From an uncultured Phaeodactylibacter sp. (GTDB taxonomy: Bacteria > Bacteroidota > Bacteroidia > Chitinophagales > Saprospiraceae), in contig CAJXXJ010000184.1 of NCBI GenBank assembly GCA_913062745.1, forward strand, positions 1 to 7,198: DNA of 7,198 nt, given 5' to 3'. The position numbers and the translations under genes were made by a program. A model generated the notes under the pieces. The model ran no database searches and was not told the origin of the DNA. It saw only the letters and a list, made by a program, of their open reading frames with translations. This document shows, one piece after another, positions 1 through 5,840 of this stretch. Numbering within the stretch: position 1 is the first letter of the stretch; every line of letters begins with the position of its first letter.

Positions 1-20
1 TTCATTGCGTCTAAGCTTTA

Positions 21-2210
21 TCAGGCGCCCAGTTCCAGCTGATTGCGTACCAGCTGATAGTAAGCGCCTCCCAAATAGGTCAACTCCTCGTGTGTGCCCT
101 GCTCTACAATTTCCCCGCCTTCCAGCACTACGATGTTGTCAGCGTTCATTACAGTACTCAGGCGGTGCGCCACAATGACTACGGTGCGGTTACGGAAAAA
201 GTCTTCGAGATTTTCCATGATGAGCATTTCGTTATAGGCATCCAGCGCAGTGGTCGCTTCGTCAAAGAAAATATAGTCCGGGTTTTTGTAAACGGCCCGC
301 GCAATCAGCATGCGCTGCCGTTGCCCCTGGCTAAGGCCCAGCCCTTCCTGCCCGATTTTGGTATTGTACCCGAGCGGCAAAGACTCGATAAAATTCTGAA
401 TATTAGCCACCTTAACGGCTTTCAACAGCTTTCCTTTGTCAATCACCTCGTCGCCCAGCGCAATATTCCGGGCGATGGAGTCGAAGAAGATGTGCCCGTC
501 CTGCATCACCACGCCGCATTTGCTGCGCCACAGCCGGCTGTTGATATTCGCCAGGTTGATATCCCCCAGGCGGATCGCGCCTTCCATCGGGCGGTAAAAA
601 TTGAGCAGAAGCTTGAGGATAGTCGTTTTCCCGCTGCCGCTCGTGCCCACAATTGCCGTTGTTTTTCCTTTCGGGATACGCAGGCTAACGTTGCGGAGTA
701 CCGTAGGAGAATGCGGCCCGTTGTAGTGAAAACTCACATTTTCCAGGGTTAAATCTCCGTACTCGGGCAGGAGCGTGATTTTTTCTTCGATATTCTCTTC
801 GTTCTCCTTGTTGTGGATTTCATTCATGCGCTCCAGGCTAATCTTAGCCTCCTGCATATTGCGCAGGAAGTCGAACAGCTGATTCAGCGGGGCATTGAGC
901 TGCCCGATGATGAACTGTATGGCCAGCAGCATGCCCAGGGTCATATCATCATCAAGTACCGCCTTGGCGACGATGAAGGTGATGAGGAGGTTTTTAGTCT
1001 CGCTCAGGAAGGCCGCTCCGGTGCGCTGCACCTGCCCAATGCGCAGTGCGCTGATGCCGGTGCGGAACAGCCGCGCCTGTATGCGCTCCCAGGCCCAGCG
1101 TTTTTGGGTCTCGGCATTGTGCAGCTTGATATCCTGCATGCCATTAATCAGCTCATACAGGTTGCTTTGGTTTTCTGCCGCCTGGTCAAAGCGCTTGTAA
1201 TCGAGCTCGCGGCGCATGTACTGAAAAAACAGAATCCAGCCTACCTGCAGTACGGTGCCGCCCAGGAAAATGAGGAAGATATAGCGGTTCCACAGGAACA
1301 GCACCAGGCTGAAGGCGACAATATTCACAAAAGTGAATACCGAAACCAGCGAGGTGGAGGTAAGGAAGCGTTGTACCCGCTCATGGTCGGCAATCCGCTG
1401 CATCAGGTCGCCGGAGACTTTGGAGTCAAAGAAGCTGATCGGCAGTTTCGTCAGCTTGATCAGATAGTCGGAAATCAGGCTGATATTCACCCGGGCAGTC
1501 ACGTGCAGCAAGATCCAGCTGCGGAATTGCTCTACCGCCAGCAGGGTGGCAAAAAGGAAGAACTGCGCCAGGAGGATGAGCTTGATGAAGTCGAGGTCAA
1601 AATTCATCAGCCCGGTATCCACAATCGCTTTGATCAGGAAAGGGAAGGTGATCTGAATGAGGCTGCCCAGCGCCAGACCGACGATGAGCTGTATAATCAG
1701 CGCGCGGTAGCGGCGGAAGTAGGAAAATACGTAGCGGAATCCGGATTTATCGGTCTTTTCCCCATCGCGGGCGTAAAACTCCGGGCTTGGCTCTACCAGC
1801 AGCAGCACGCCTACCGGTTCGCCATCTTCCATGTCGCTTGCCCAATTCTCCAGAAAATCTTCCTTGGTGACCCGGAATTTCCCTGTGGCGGGGTCGGCAA
1901 TCCAGACGTACTTTCGGTTGACTTTATAAACGACGACGAAATGCTCCTGCCGCCAGTGCGCAATGCAGGGTACCGGTATATCGCTTGCCAGGCGGTCGTA
2001 AGTGGTCTTGACCGCCAGAGACTGCAGCCCGATGTGCTCTGCGGCATCGCTGATCCCCAACAGGTTTACGCCCTGCTTGCCGATGTAAGTCAGCTCGCGC
2101 AGGGACTCCAGCGAGTAATACCTGCCGAAGTGGCGTGCAATCATACGGAGGCACGTTGCCCCGCAGTCCATTGCGTCTAGCTGTTGATAAAATGGGAATC
2201 TACCTGCCAT
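21..2210 (-). CDS. Peptidase-containing ABC exporter (C39 peptidase + ABC membrane domain + ATPase)
   Basis: Complete 729-residue protein, predicted to sit in the inner membrane, remove the leader from a small peptide and export the product with ATP. Residues 1 to about 140 are a C39 cysteine peptidase: Q10 (oxyanion hole), C16 in MDCGATC, H90 in EHFVVVY and D106 in ADP are all present, so it should be active. About 165-440 is the ABC transmembrane domain with roughly six hydrophobic helices. About 485-729 is the ATPase: Walker A GTSGSGKT (522-529), Q-loop Q570, signature LSQGQ (626-630, in place of LSGGQ), Walker B IFFDEA with E651, D-loop ALDA and H-loop H682. The start is supported because Q10 and C16 lie at the usual distance from the N-terminus; AGAG lies a few bases upstream. 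Length fits the family of bacteriocin/lantibiotic exporters. No HlyD-like adaptor or double-glycine precursor is visible in this window, so the cargo is unknown. Confidence 0.96.
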   Translation of the reverse strand: MAGRFPFYQQLDAMDCGATCLRMIARHFGRYYSLESLRELTYIGKQGVNLLGISDAAEHIGLQSLAVKTTYDRLASDIPVPCIAHWRQEHFVVVYKVNRKYVWIADPATGKFRVTKEDFLENWASDMEDGEPVGVLLLVEPSPEFYARDGEKTDKSGFRYVFSYFRRYRALIIQLIVGLALGSLIQITFPFLIKAIVDTGLMNFDLDFIKLILLAQFFLFATLLAVEQFRSWILLHVTARVNISLISDYLIKLTKLPISFFDSKVSGDLMQRIADHERVQRFLTSTSLVSVFTFVNIVAFSLVLFLWNRYIFLIFLGGTVLQVGWILFFQYMRRELDYKRFDQAAENQSNLYELINGMQDIKLHNAETQKRWAWERIQARLFRTGISALRIGQVQRTGAAFLSETKNLLITFIVAKAVLDDDMTLGMLLAIQFIIGQLNAPLNQLFDFLRNMQEAKISLERMNEIHNKENEENIEEKITLLPEYGDLTLENVSFHYNGPHSPTVLRNVSLRIPKGKTTAIVGTSGSGKTTILKLLLNFYRPMEGAIRLGDINLANINSRLWRSKCGVVMQDGHIFFDSIARNIALGDEVIDKGKLLKAVKVANIQNFIESLPLGYNTKIGQEGLGLSQGQRQRMLIARAVYKNPDYIFFDEATTALDAYNEMLIMENLEDFFRNRTVVIVAHRLSTVMNADNIVVLEGGEIVEQGTHEELTYLGGAYYQLVRNQLELGA

Positions 2211-2221
2211 TTTCTCTGGCC

Positions 2222-2293
2222 TTATTAATGTTTACCCCGTGCCAGCACGTTCCGGGCGCACATAGGGTTTAGCTCATGATTGTATAACTTCAT
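2222..2293 (-). CDS. Possible 22-codon ORF in the exporter leader
   Basis: Reading the minus strand from the ATG at 2293 gives a 22-residue peptide beginning MKLYNHELNP and ending RNVLARGKH, followed by two in-frame TAA codons (2225-2227 and 2222-2224). It ends 11 bases before the exporter ATG and has the same orientation, so it would share its transcript. It is basic, with one cysteine (C12), no hydrophobic stretch and no GG or GA leader-cleavage motif. It lies within the GC-rich half of the intergenic region. It could be a leader peptide controlling exporter translation, a very small exported peptide, or a chance ORF; an ORF this short is not rare by chance and no Shine-Dalgarno sequence precedes it. 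I do not recognise a family. Confidence 0.25.
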
Positions 2294-2303
2294 TCGGTCG
2301 TCG

Positions 2304-2326
2304 GGGGCACGATATTCGCCCCTTTT
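2304..2326 (+). terminator. Terminator-like hairpin with T-run, plus strand
   Basis: GGGGC (2304-2308) and GCCCC (2318-2322) can form a 5-base-pair GC stem with a 9-base loop, followed directly by TTTT. This has the shape of an intrinsic terminator for plus-strand transcription, yet no plus-strand gene lies upstream in the window. It could end an unannotated or antisense transcript, or simply be structure within the exporter's 5' leader on the other strand. The stem is short and the T-run has only four bases. Confidence 0.25.
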
Positions 2327-2352
2327 ATACGAAAAACTCCGCATAAAGTAAC

Positions 2353-2386
2353 GAAATATAAGGCCTTCAGGTATCTTTTAAAACAA
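2353..2386 (-). promoter_or_regulatory. Candidate Bacteroidota-type promoter for the exporter
   Basis: On the minus strand a TTG (2386-2384) is followed after 23 bases by TATATTTC (2360-2353), one mismatch from the TAnnTTTG -7 box used by the primary sigma factor in Bacteroidota. It lies in the AT-rich half of the intergenic region and would give a leader of roughly 135 bases before the exporter start, covering the possible small ORF. The spacing is at the long end of the accepted range, so this is only a candidate. Confidence 0.25.
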
Positions 2387-2487
2387 TAATAGAGCAATTT
2401 ATCTAAATTATAGGCATAATACCAAAGATGTAAGCGATTTAGTGATTACTTTTTGTAATTTTCCGCCCTTACGAAGACAAAAATTGC

Positions 2488-3444
2488 ATGTATAACAGCT
2501 TTCTTTCGGTAGTCTGCGTGCTGCAACAGCCACAGGAAGTCCGCAAACTGCCTGCCTATCTGCAGCAGCTGCATGAGCAGCTCCGGCGCAACTTTTCGGA
2601 CTATGAGTTCATTCTGGTCAACAACCTTCCGGGAATGGAGGTGGCTTCAGAAATCGAACCGCTGCCCGATGAGCTTAAGCACAATATTTACATGCTCAAC
2701 CTGTCCCGTACGACAAACAAAAACCACGCCATTCTGGCCGGGCTCGACCGGAGCAACGGCGATTACACGCTTATCTTCGAGTTTGATTTTGCGGAGCAGC
2801 CGGAGCTGGCAGTGCGCTTGTTCGAGGCTTCCCGGGAGCAAAACTGTGATATCGTTTATCTCCGGGCTAAGCAACGGCAGGTAGGGATAGGATTCCGCCC
2901 CTTTTACCAGCTCTTCTATGCGATCATGCGCCGGTATTCCTCGCTGCAGGTTGACGAGCTGGCGCACAACACCCGGATCATTTCCCGCCGCGCGCTCAAT
3001 TCCCTGCTGCGGCTGCGCGAGAACCTGCGCTATATGAAGGCCATCTACTCGATAGTGGGCTATCCGACTACCTTCCTGGAGACGGACGCTCCGCTCAACA
3101 GCCGCGAAGAAGAGCCCTTTACCGAGCGCTTCCGCACTTCGCTGATGGCTATTACTTCATTCACCACTTTTTTGCGCAGCCTGCTGCTGTGGATATTTCT
3201 CTTTTCGCTGGTATTTCTGCTTGGCGTAATTGTGAATGCCCTGAAGGTGAAATTTACCGGTGTCGACCTGTTTGGCAGCACAGGGGAGCCGTTTTCAGGA
3301 TGGACCTTCCTGGTGGTACTGATTGCGGTATTTTTCGCGACCACCTGCCTGAACCTTTATATCATGTCAATCTACCTATCTAATATATACAACGAAATCA
3401 AGCAGCGCCCGCTTTACATCATCGAATCAATCAAGCGCTTCTAG
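2488..3444 (+). CDS. GT2-family membrane glycosyltransferase with divergent active-site motifs
   Basis: The 318-residue protein resembles the family 2 glycosyltransferases that move sugars onto polyprenyl phosphate (GtrB/dolichyl-phosphate-mannose-synthase type). About 5-215 is the GT-A-like catalytic part; LSRTTNKNHAILAGLD (72-87) matches the conserved LSRN-GKE-AALLAGLD region and FEFDFAEQPE (97-106) matches the usual DADLQDPPE block. Two hydrophobic helices follow at about 229-252 and 272-296, then a conserved-looking tail, YLSNIYNEIKQRPLYI, facing the cytoplasm. Oddly, the VDD motif that contacts the nucleotide is VNN here (44-46), and DxD has become E98-F-D100. It may use a different sugar donor or have reduced activity. 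No partner flippase or O-antigen genes are visible. Its 3' end overlaps the convergent hydrolase gene by 14 bases. Confidence 0.85.
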   Translation: MYNSFLSVVCVLQQPQEVRKLPAYLQQLHEQLRRNFSDYEFILVNNLPGMEVASEIEPLPDELKHNIYMLNLSRTTNKNHAILAGLDRSNGDYTLIFEFDFAEQPELAVRLFEASREQNCDIVYLRAKQRQVGIGFRPFYQLFYAIMRRYSSLQVDELAHNTRIISRRALNSLLRLRENLRYMKAIYSIVGYPTTFLETDAPLNSREEEPFTERFRTSLMAITSFTTFLRSLLLWIFLFSLVFLLGVIVNALKVKFTGVDLFGSTGEPFSGWTFLVVLIAVFFATTCLNLYIMSIYLSNIYNEIKQRPLYIIESIKRF

Positions 3445-4261
3445 CATCCATCCATTCGGCTGCTTTCGACAGTACTGCCTCCCACTCCGGCTCGTTGTGG
3501 ATCTCGTGGTAGAGGCCGTCAAGCGCTTCAAAGGCTACGTCGCCGCTGAGGTTTTCCGCAAAAGCCCGGCTCGCTTCTGCGGAAGTGACTTCATCTCCTG
3601 TACCGTGCAGGACCAGCAGCGGGCAGGGTGCCGCCCCGGTTTGCTGAAGCAGCCACTCCCCTTCTTCCATCATGCTTATGGCATTTCCGGCAGTGATGCG
3701 ATTATGCACGAGCGGGTCCGCTTCGTAGTCTGCCACTACTTTGGAATCTCTGGAGAGTTTGGAGGTGTCCAGGTTATTGGCCTGCTGAAAACCCGGGTAG
3801 ATGCTGCGCATCACTTTGCCCAGTGCTATCAGTGCTGCGGGCGGCTCAAAAGCCAGCCGGAGCCAGGGAGCACTCGCTATTACTCCGGACAGCTTCGGGT
3901 GCCGGCGCATCAGGTAAGAAAGCACGATTGCCCCGCCCTGACTGTGCCCGTAGAGAAAAATTGGTAATTTCTGATAACGGGTCCGGGCTTCAATAATGAG
4001 CTGTGCTGCTTCATCTACCAGCGCAGATACGCCCGGGCTGTGCCCTTTCCTGCCGGCAGAGCGCCCGTGCCCGCGCCGGTCATATCCCATTACCGTATAT
4101 CCGCGGGCAGTGAACCAACGGGCGAAGTGCTCATAGCGGCCAATATGCTCTCCCAGGCCATGAGCCACACAGATGACCGCCTTAGGCGAGCCTGCTTCCC
4201 AGCAGCGGGCGTAGATGTGCAGCCCGTCCTGCGTTTTCCAGTCAAAAGTATATTCCTGCAT
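3431..4261 (-). CDS. Alpha/beta hydrolase, monoacylglycerol lipase-like
   Basis: A complete 276-residue alpha/beta-hydrolase of the serine aminopeptidase S33/monoacylglycerol lipase group, probably cytoplasmic since no signal peptide is visible. The oxyanion-hole motif HGLGEH is at 34-39, the nucleophile elbow GHSQGG at 105-110 gives S107, the acid is D223 in HGTGDEVT, and the base is H252 in GLYHEIHNEP. A lid-like region lies at about 132-200. The triad is complete and the length is normal for the family, which hydrolyses monoacylglycerols or lysophospholipids; the actual substrate cannot be read from the sequence. It starts 3 bases after the stop of the upstream small exported protein, so the two are almost certainly co-transcribed. 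The last 14 bases overlap the end of the convergent glycosyltransferase gene. Confidence 0.92.
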   Translation of the reverse strand: MQEYTFDWKTQDGLHIYARCWEAGSPKAVICVAHGLGEHIGRYEHFARWFTARGYTVMGYDRRGHGRSAGRKGHSPGVSALVDEAAQLIIEARTRYQKLPIFLYGHSQGGAIVLSYLMRRHPKLSGVIASAPWLRLAFEPPAALIALGKVMRSIYPGFQQANNLDTSKLSRDSKVVADYEADPLVHNRITAGNAISMMEEGEWLLQQTGAAPCPLLVLHGTGDEVTSAEASRAFAENLSGDVAFEALDGLYHEIHNEPEWEAVLSKAAEWMDARSA

Positions 4262-4264
4262 AAG

Positions 4265-4786
4265 TTAATTCTGCTCATTTCGTTGGCCCTGCCGGTATTC
4301 CACTACTTTAGCTTCCGGATAGCGGTCTTTGAGCGCTTCCCGCAAAAACTGCTCCGCTTTCTTCAGCTCCGCAAAGTTGCCGAGCGTGTAAGAGTAGGTG
4401 CTGTCCGGCAGCATCTCCATAGACAGGTTGCCGTGGTGGAAGAATATATCGTGGCCGGGCGGGAGCTCCTCCCTTACTGCTTTAATCTCTATTTTAAAGC
4501 CATTATACTCGTCCGGTATCTCAAGCAGCATGGTGTGGGTGGTATCGGTTGCTACCGGTATGACCGGGATAACCCGTTGCGGTTTGTAGCGCTCCCGCAA
4601 CCGTTCTTCCCGGGGGTCGCGTATGGGCTCCCGGTTCAGCGGCTCTCCAAAGTATTCGTCTGGCAAAGTATCAGGCAGGCTGTATGCCCATTCGGAGGAG
4701 CTCTGACTAATTTTGCCCTCAGGCAACAGATAGCCGGCGAAGGCTGTTGTCAACACTAGTGTAGTAGGGATCAGTAATTTCATCAT
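4265..4786 (-). CDS. Small exported protein with SPOR-like C-terminal region
   Basis: This 173-residue protein of unknown function begins with MMKLL and a hydrophobic stretch to about residue 20, which reads as a signal peptide or N-terminal anchor; no lipobox cysteine is present. A charged, proline-rich linker spans about 35-80. The C-terminal part, about 95-166, contains YSYTLGNFAELKKAEQFLREAL, written here as YSYTLGNF (131-138) followed by a helix and then YPEAKVVEY (156-164); this beta-helix-beta pattern resembles the SPOR-like repeats common in Bacteroidota envelope proteins, some of which bind peptidoglycan. That assignment rests on pattern similarity only. It is the first gene of a two-gene unit with the alpha/beta hydrolase, 3 bases apart, and is divergent from fmt. 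Two adjacent ATG codons (4786-4784 and 4783-4781) are both possible starts. Confidence 0.75.
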   Translation of the reverse strand: MMKLLIPTTLVLTTAFAGYLLPEGKISQSSSEWAYSLPDTLPDEYFGEPLNREPIRDPREERLRERYKPQRVIPVIPVATDTTHTMLLEIPDEYNGFKIEIKAVREELPPGHDIFFHHGNLSMEMLPDSTYSYTLGNFAELKKAEQFLREALKDRYPEAKVVEYRQGQRNEQN

Positions 4787-4827
4787 AGTACGCCCTGTAG
4801 TTAATCGGTGTATGGTGGACTGAGATC

Positions 4828-4857
4828 CAAATTAGAACAATCGAGCATTAAAACCAA
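4828..4857 (-). promoter_or_regulatory. Candidate promoter for the SPOR-like/hydrolase operon
   Basis: On the minus strand TTG (4857-4855) is followed, 23 bases later, by TTTG (4831-4828). This is the same spacing from TTG to TTTG as in the Bacteroidota TTG-N19-TAnnTTTG consensus, and the bases before TTTG are CTAA, so the TA is shifted by one. Transcription would begin near 4821 and leave a leader of about 35 bases before the start at 4786. No comparable signal was found for fmt on the plus strand. Confidence 0.35.
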
Positions 4858-4867
4858 CTTGTCAGAT

Positions 4868-5782
4868 ATGAGTTTGAAAATCGTCTTCATGGGCACCCCG
4901 GAATTCGCAGTGCCTTCACTCGATATATTGGTCAAAAACGGATATGATGTAGTGGGTGTTGTCACCGCTACCGACAAAATGGGCGGCAGGGGGAAAAAAC
5001 AGCTGCTGCAGCCCCCGGTGAAGAAATATGCCGAAGCCAATAGCATTCCGGTGCTGCAGCCCAAAAACCTCAAGTCGCCCGAATTTCAGGAATCGCTAAG
5101 CGCGCTTGGCGCAGATTTGCAAATCGTTGTGGCGTTCCGTATGCTGCCGGAAGCAGTCTGGGATATGCCCCGTATCGGCACCTTCAACCTACACGGCTCC
5201 CTCTTGCCTAAATACCGGGGAGCTGCCCCGATCAACTGGGCCGTGATCAATGGCGAAAAGGAGACCGGGGTGACGACTTTTTTCCTCACTCATGAGATCG
5301 ATACCGGCGATATCCTCTTTCAGGACCGCATGCCGATTGGCGAAAACGAAACTGCCGGCGAGGTGCACGACCGTATGATGCATATCGGTGCAGAACTGGT
5401 GCTTAAATCGGTACGGGCAATTGAGCAGGGCGGCTACGAGCTGCAGAAGCAGGACGACAGCGCGGCTTCAAAAGCCCCAAAAATCTTCCACGAAACCTGC
5501 GAAATTGACTGGAACCAGCCAGCTCAGAAAGTGCACAACTTTATCCGGGGGCTAAGCCCCTACCCTGCTGCCTGGACGATGCTGGATGGGCTGAAGCTGA
5601 AAATTCTGCGGACCAACCTGGAAAAAACGGATCACGACCAGCTCCCCGGCACTTTCCTTTCTGACAATAAAAACTGGATTAAAGTAGCTGCTAAGGGAGG
5701 ATTCGTATGGCTGCAGGAACTACAGTTGCAGGGCCGCCGCCGGATGATGGTTAAAGACTTTCTGAACGGCTATGATTTCTGA
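4868..5782 (+). CDS. fmt: Methionyl-tRNA formyltransferase
   Basis: Transfers a formyl group from 10-formyltetrahydrofolate to Met-tRNA(fMet) in the cytoplasm, preparing the initiator tRNA. The 304-residue protein has the N-terminal catalytic domain (about 1-185) beginning with LKIVFMGTPEFAVPSL; the catalytic residues N107 and H109 lie in FNLHGSLLPKYRGAAP and D145 in EIDTGDIL. The C-terminal tRNA-binding domain (about 205-300) includes IDWNQPA, IRGLSPYPAAW and the ending GYDF. The start at 4868 was chosen because MSLKIVFMGTPEF is where the family begins; an in-frame ATG at 4808 would add 20 residues with no family resemblance. No Shine-Dalgarno sequence is seen. It is divergent from the SPOR-like gene and is followed after 58 bases by the gamma-glutamyltransferase gene in the same direction; no terminator hairpin lies between them, so read-through is possible. 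Confidence 0.97.
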   Translation: MSLKIVFMGTPEFAVPSLDILVKNGYDVVGVVTATDKMGGRGKKQLLQPPVKKYAEANSIPVLQPKNLKSPEFQESLSALGADLQIVVAFRMLPEAVWDMPRIGTFNLHGSLLPKYRGAAPINWAVINGEKETGVTTFFLTHEIDTGDILFQDRMPIGENETAGEVHDRMMHIGAELVLKSVRAIEQGGYELQKQDDSAASKAPKIFHETCEIDWNQPAQKVHNFIRGLSPYPAAWTMLDGLKLKILRTNLEKTDHDQLPGTFLSDNKNWIKVAAKGGFVWLQELQLQGRRRMMVKDFLNGYDF

Positions 5783-5840
5783 TTGTAATTTTTAATTGCC
5801 AAGAAAATTTCGTCTGAGTAAAAATAAACATCGAATTAGC

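Larger units (their letters stand above)
2211..2487. other. Divergent intergenic region between exporter and glycosyltransferase
   Basis: This stretch separates two divergently transcribed genes and has two distinct halves. About 2231-2330 has roughly 52% GC and probably forms the transcribed leader of the exporter; it contains a possible 22-codon ORF and two short inverted repeats (CGTGC/GCACG at 2238-2249, GGGGC/GCCCC at 2304-2322). About 2331-2460 has roughly 28% GC and resembles a promoter zone. For the plus-strand glycosyltransferase the best -7 candidate is TACTTTTTG at 2447-2455, which resembles the Bacteroidota TAnnTTTG box with one extra base, but no TTG was found at the right distance, so it is weak. 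No tRNA or other structured RNA was recognised. Confidence 0.6.

Noticed and set aside
3..2179. The 11-mer CATTGCGTCTA occurring at both ends of the exporter gene (3-13 and 2169-2179)
   Set aside because: Several chance 11-base matches are expected in a window of this size, and the similarity does not extend further, so it is not evidence of a mobile-element boundary.
813..2180. Long plus-strand open frame (455 codons) opposite the exporter gene
   Set aside because: It is fully antisense to a protein with complete peptidase and ATPase motifs; its translation is rich in Q, H and E with no recognisable domain, as expected for the complement of a GC-rich gene.
2238..2249. CGTGC/GCACG inverted repeat as an operator or hairpin
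   Set aside because: The arms are only five bases with a two-base centre and lie within the possible small ORF; too short to call a site.
4040..4759. Plus-strand open frame of 239 codons across the hydrolase and SPOR-like genes
   Set aside because: It spans the junction of two well-supported minus-strand genes and has no recognisable motif.
4808..4867. N-terminal extension of fmt from an upstream in-frame ATG
   Set aside because: The 20 added residues do not resemble the family, whose members begin at the first beta strand encoded from 4868; the region also overlaps the promoter-like element of the opposite operon.
5783..5840. Promoter or terminator between fmt and the gamma-glutamyltransferase gene
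   Set aside because: A TTG at 5783 with TTTC 22 bases later lacks the TA of the -7 box, and no hairpin is present; neither could be supported.
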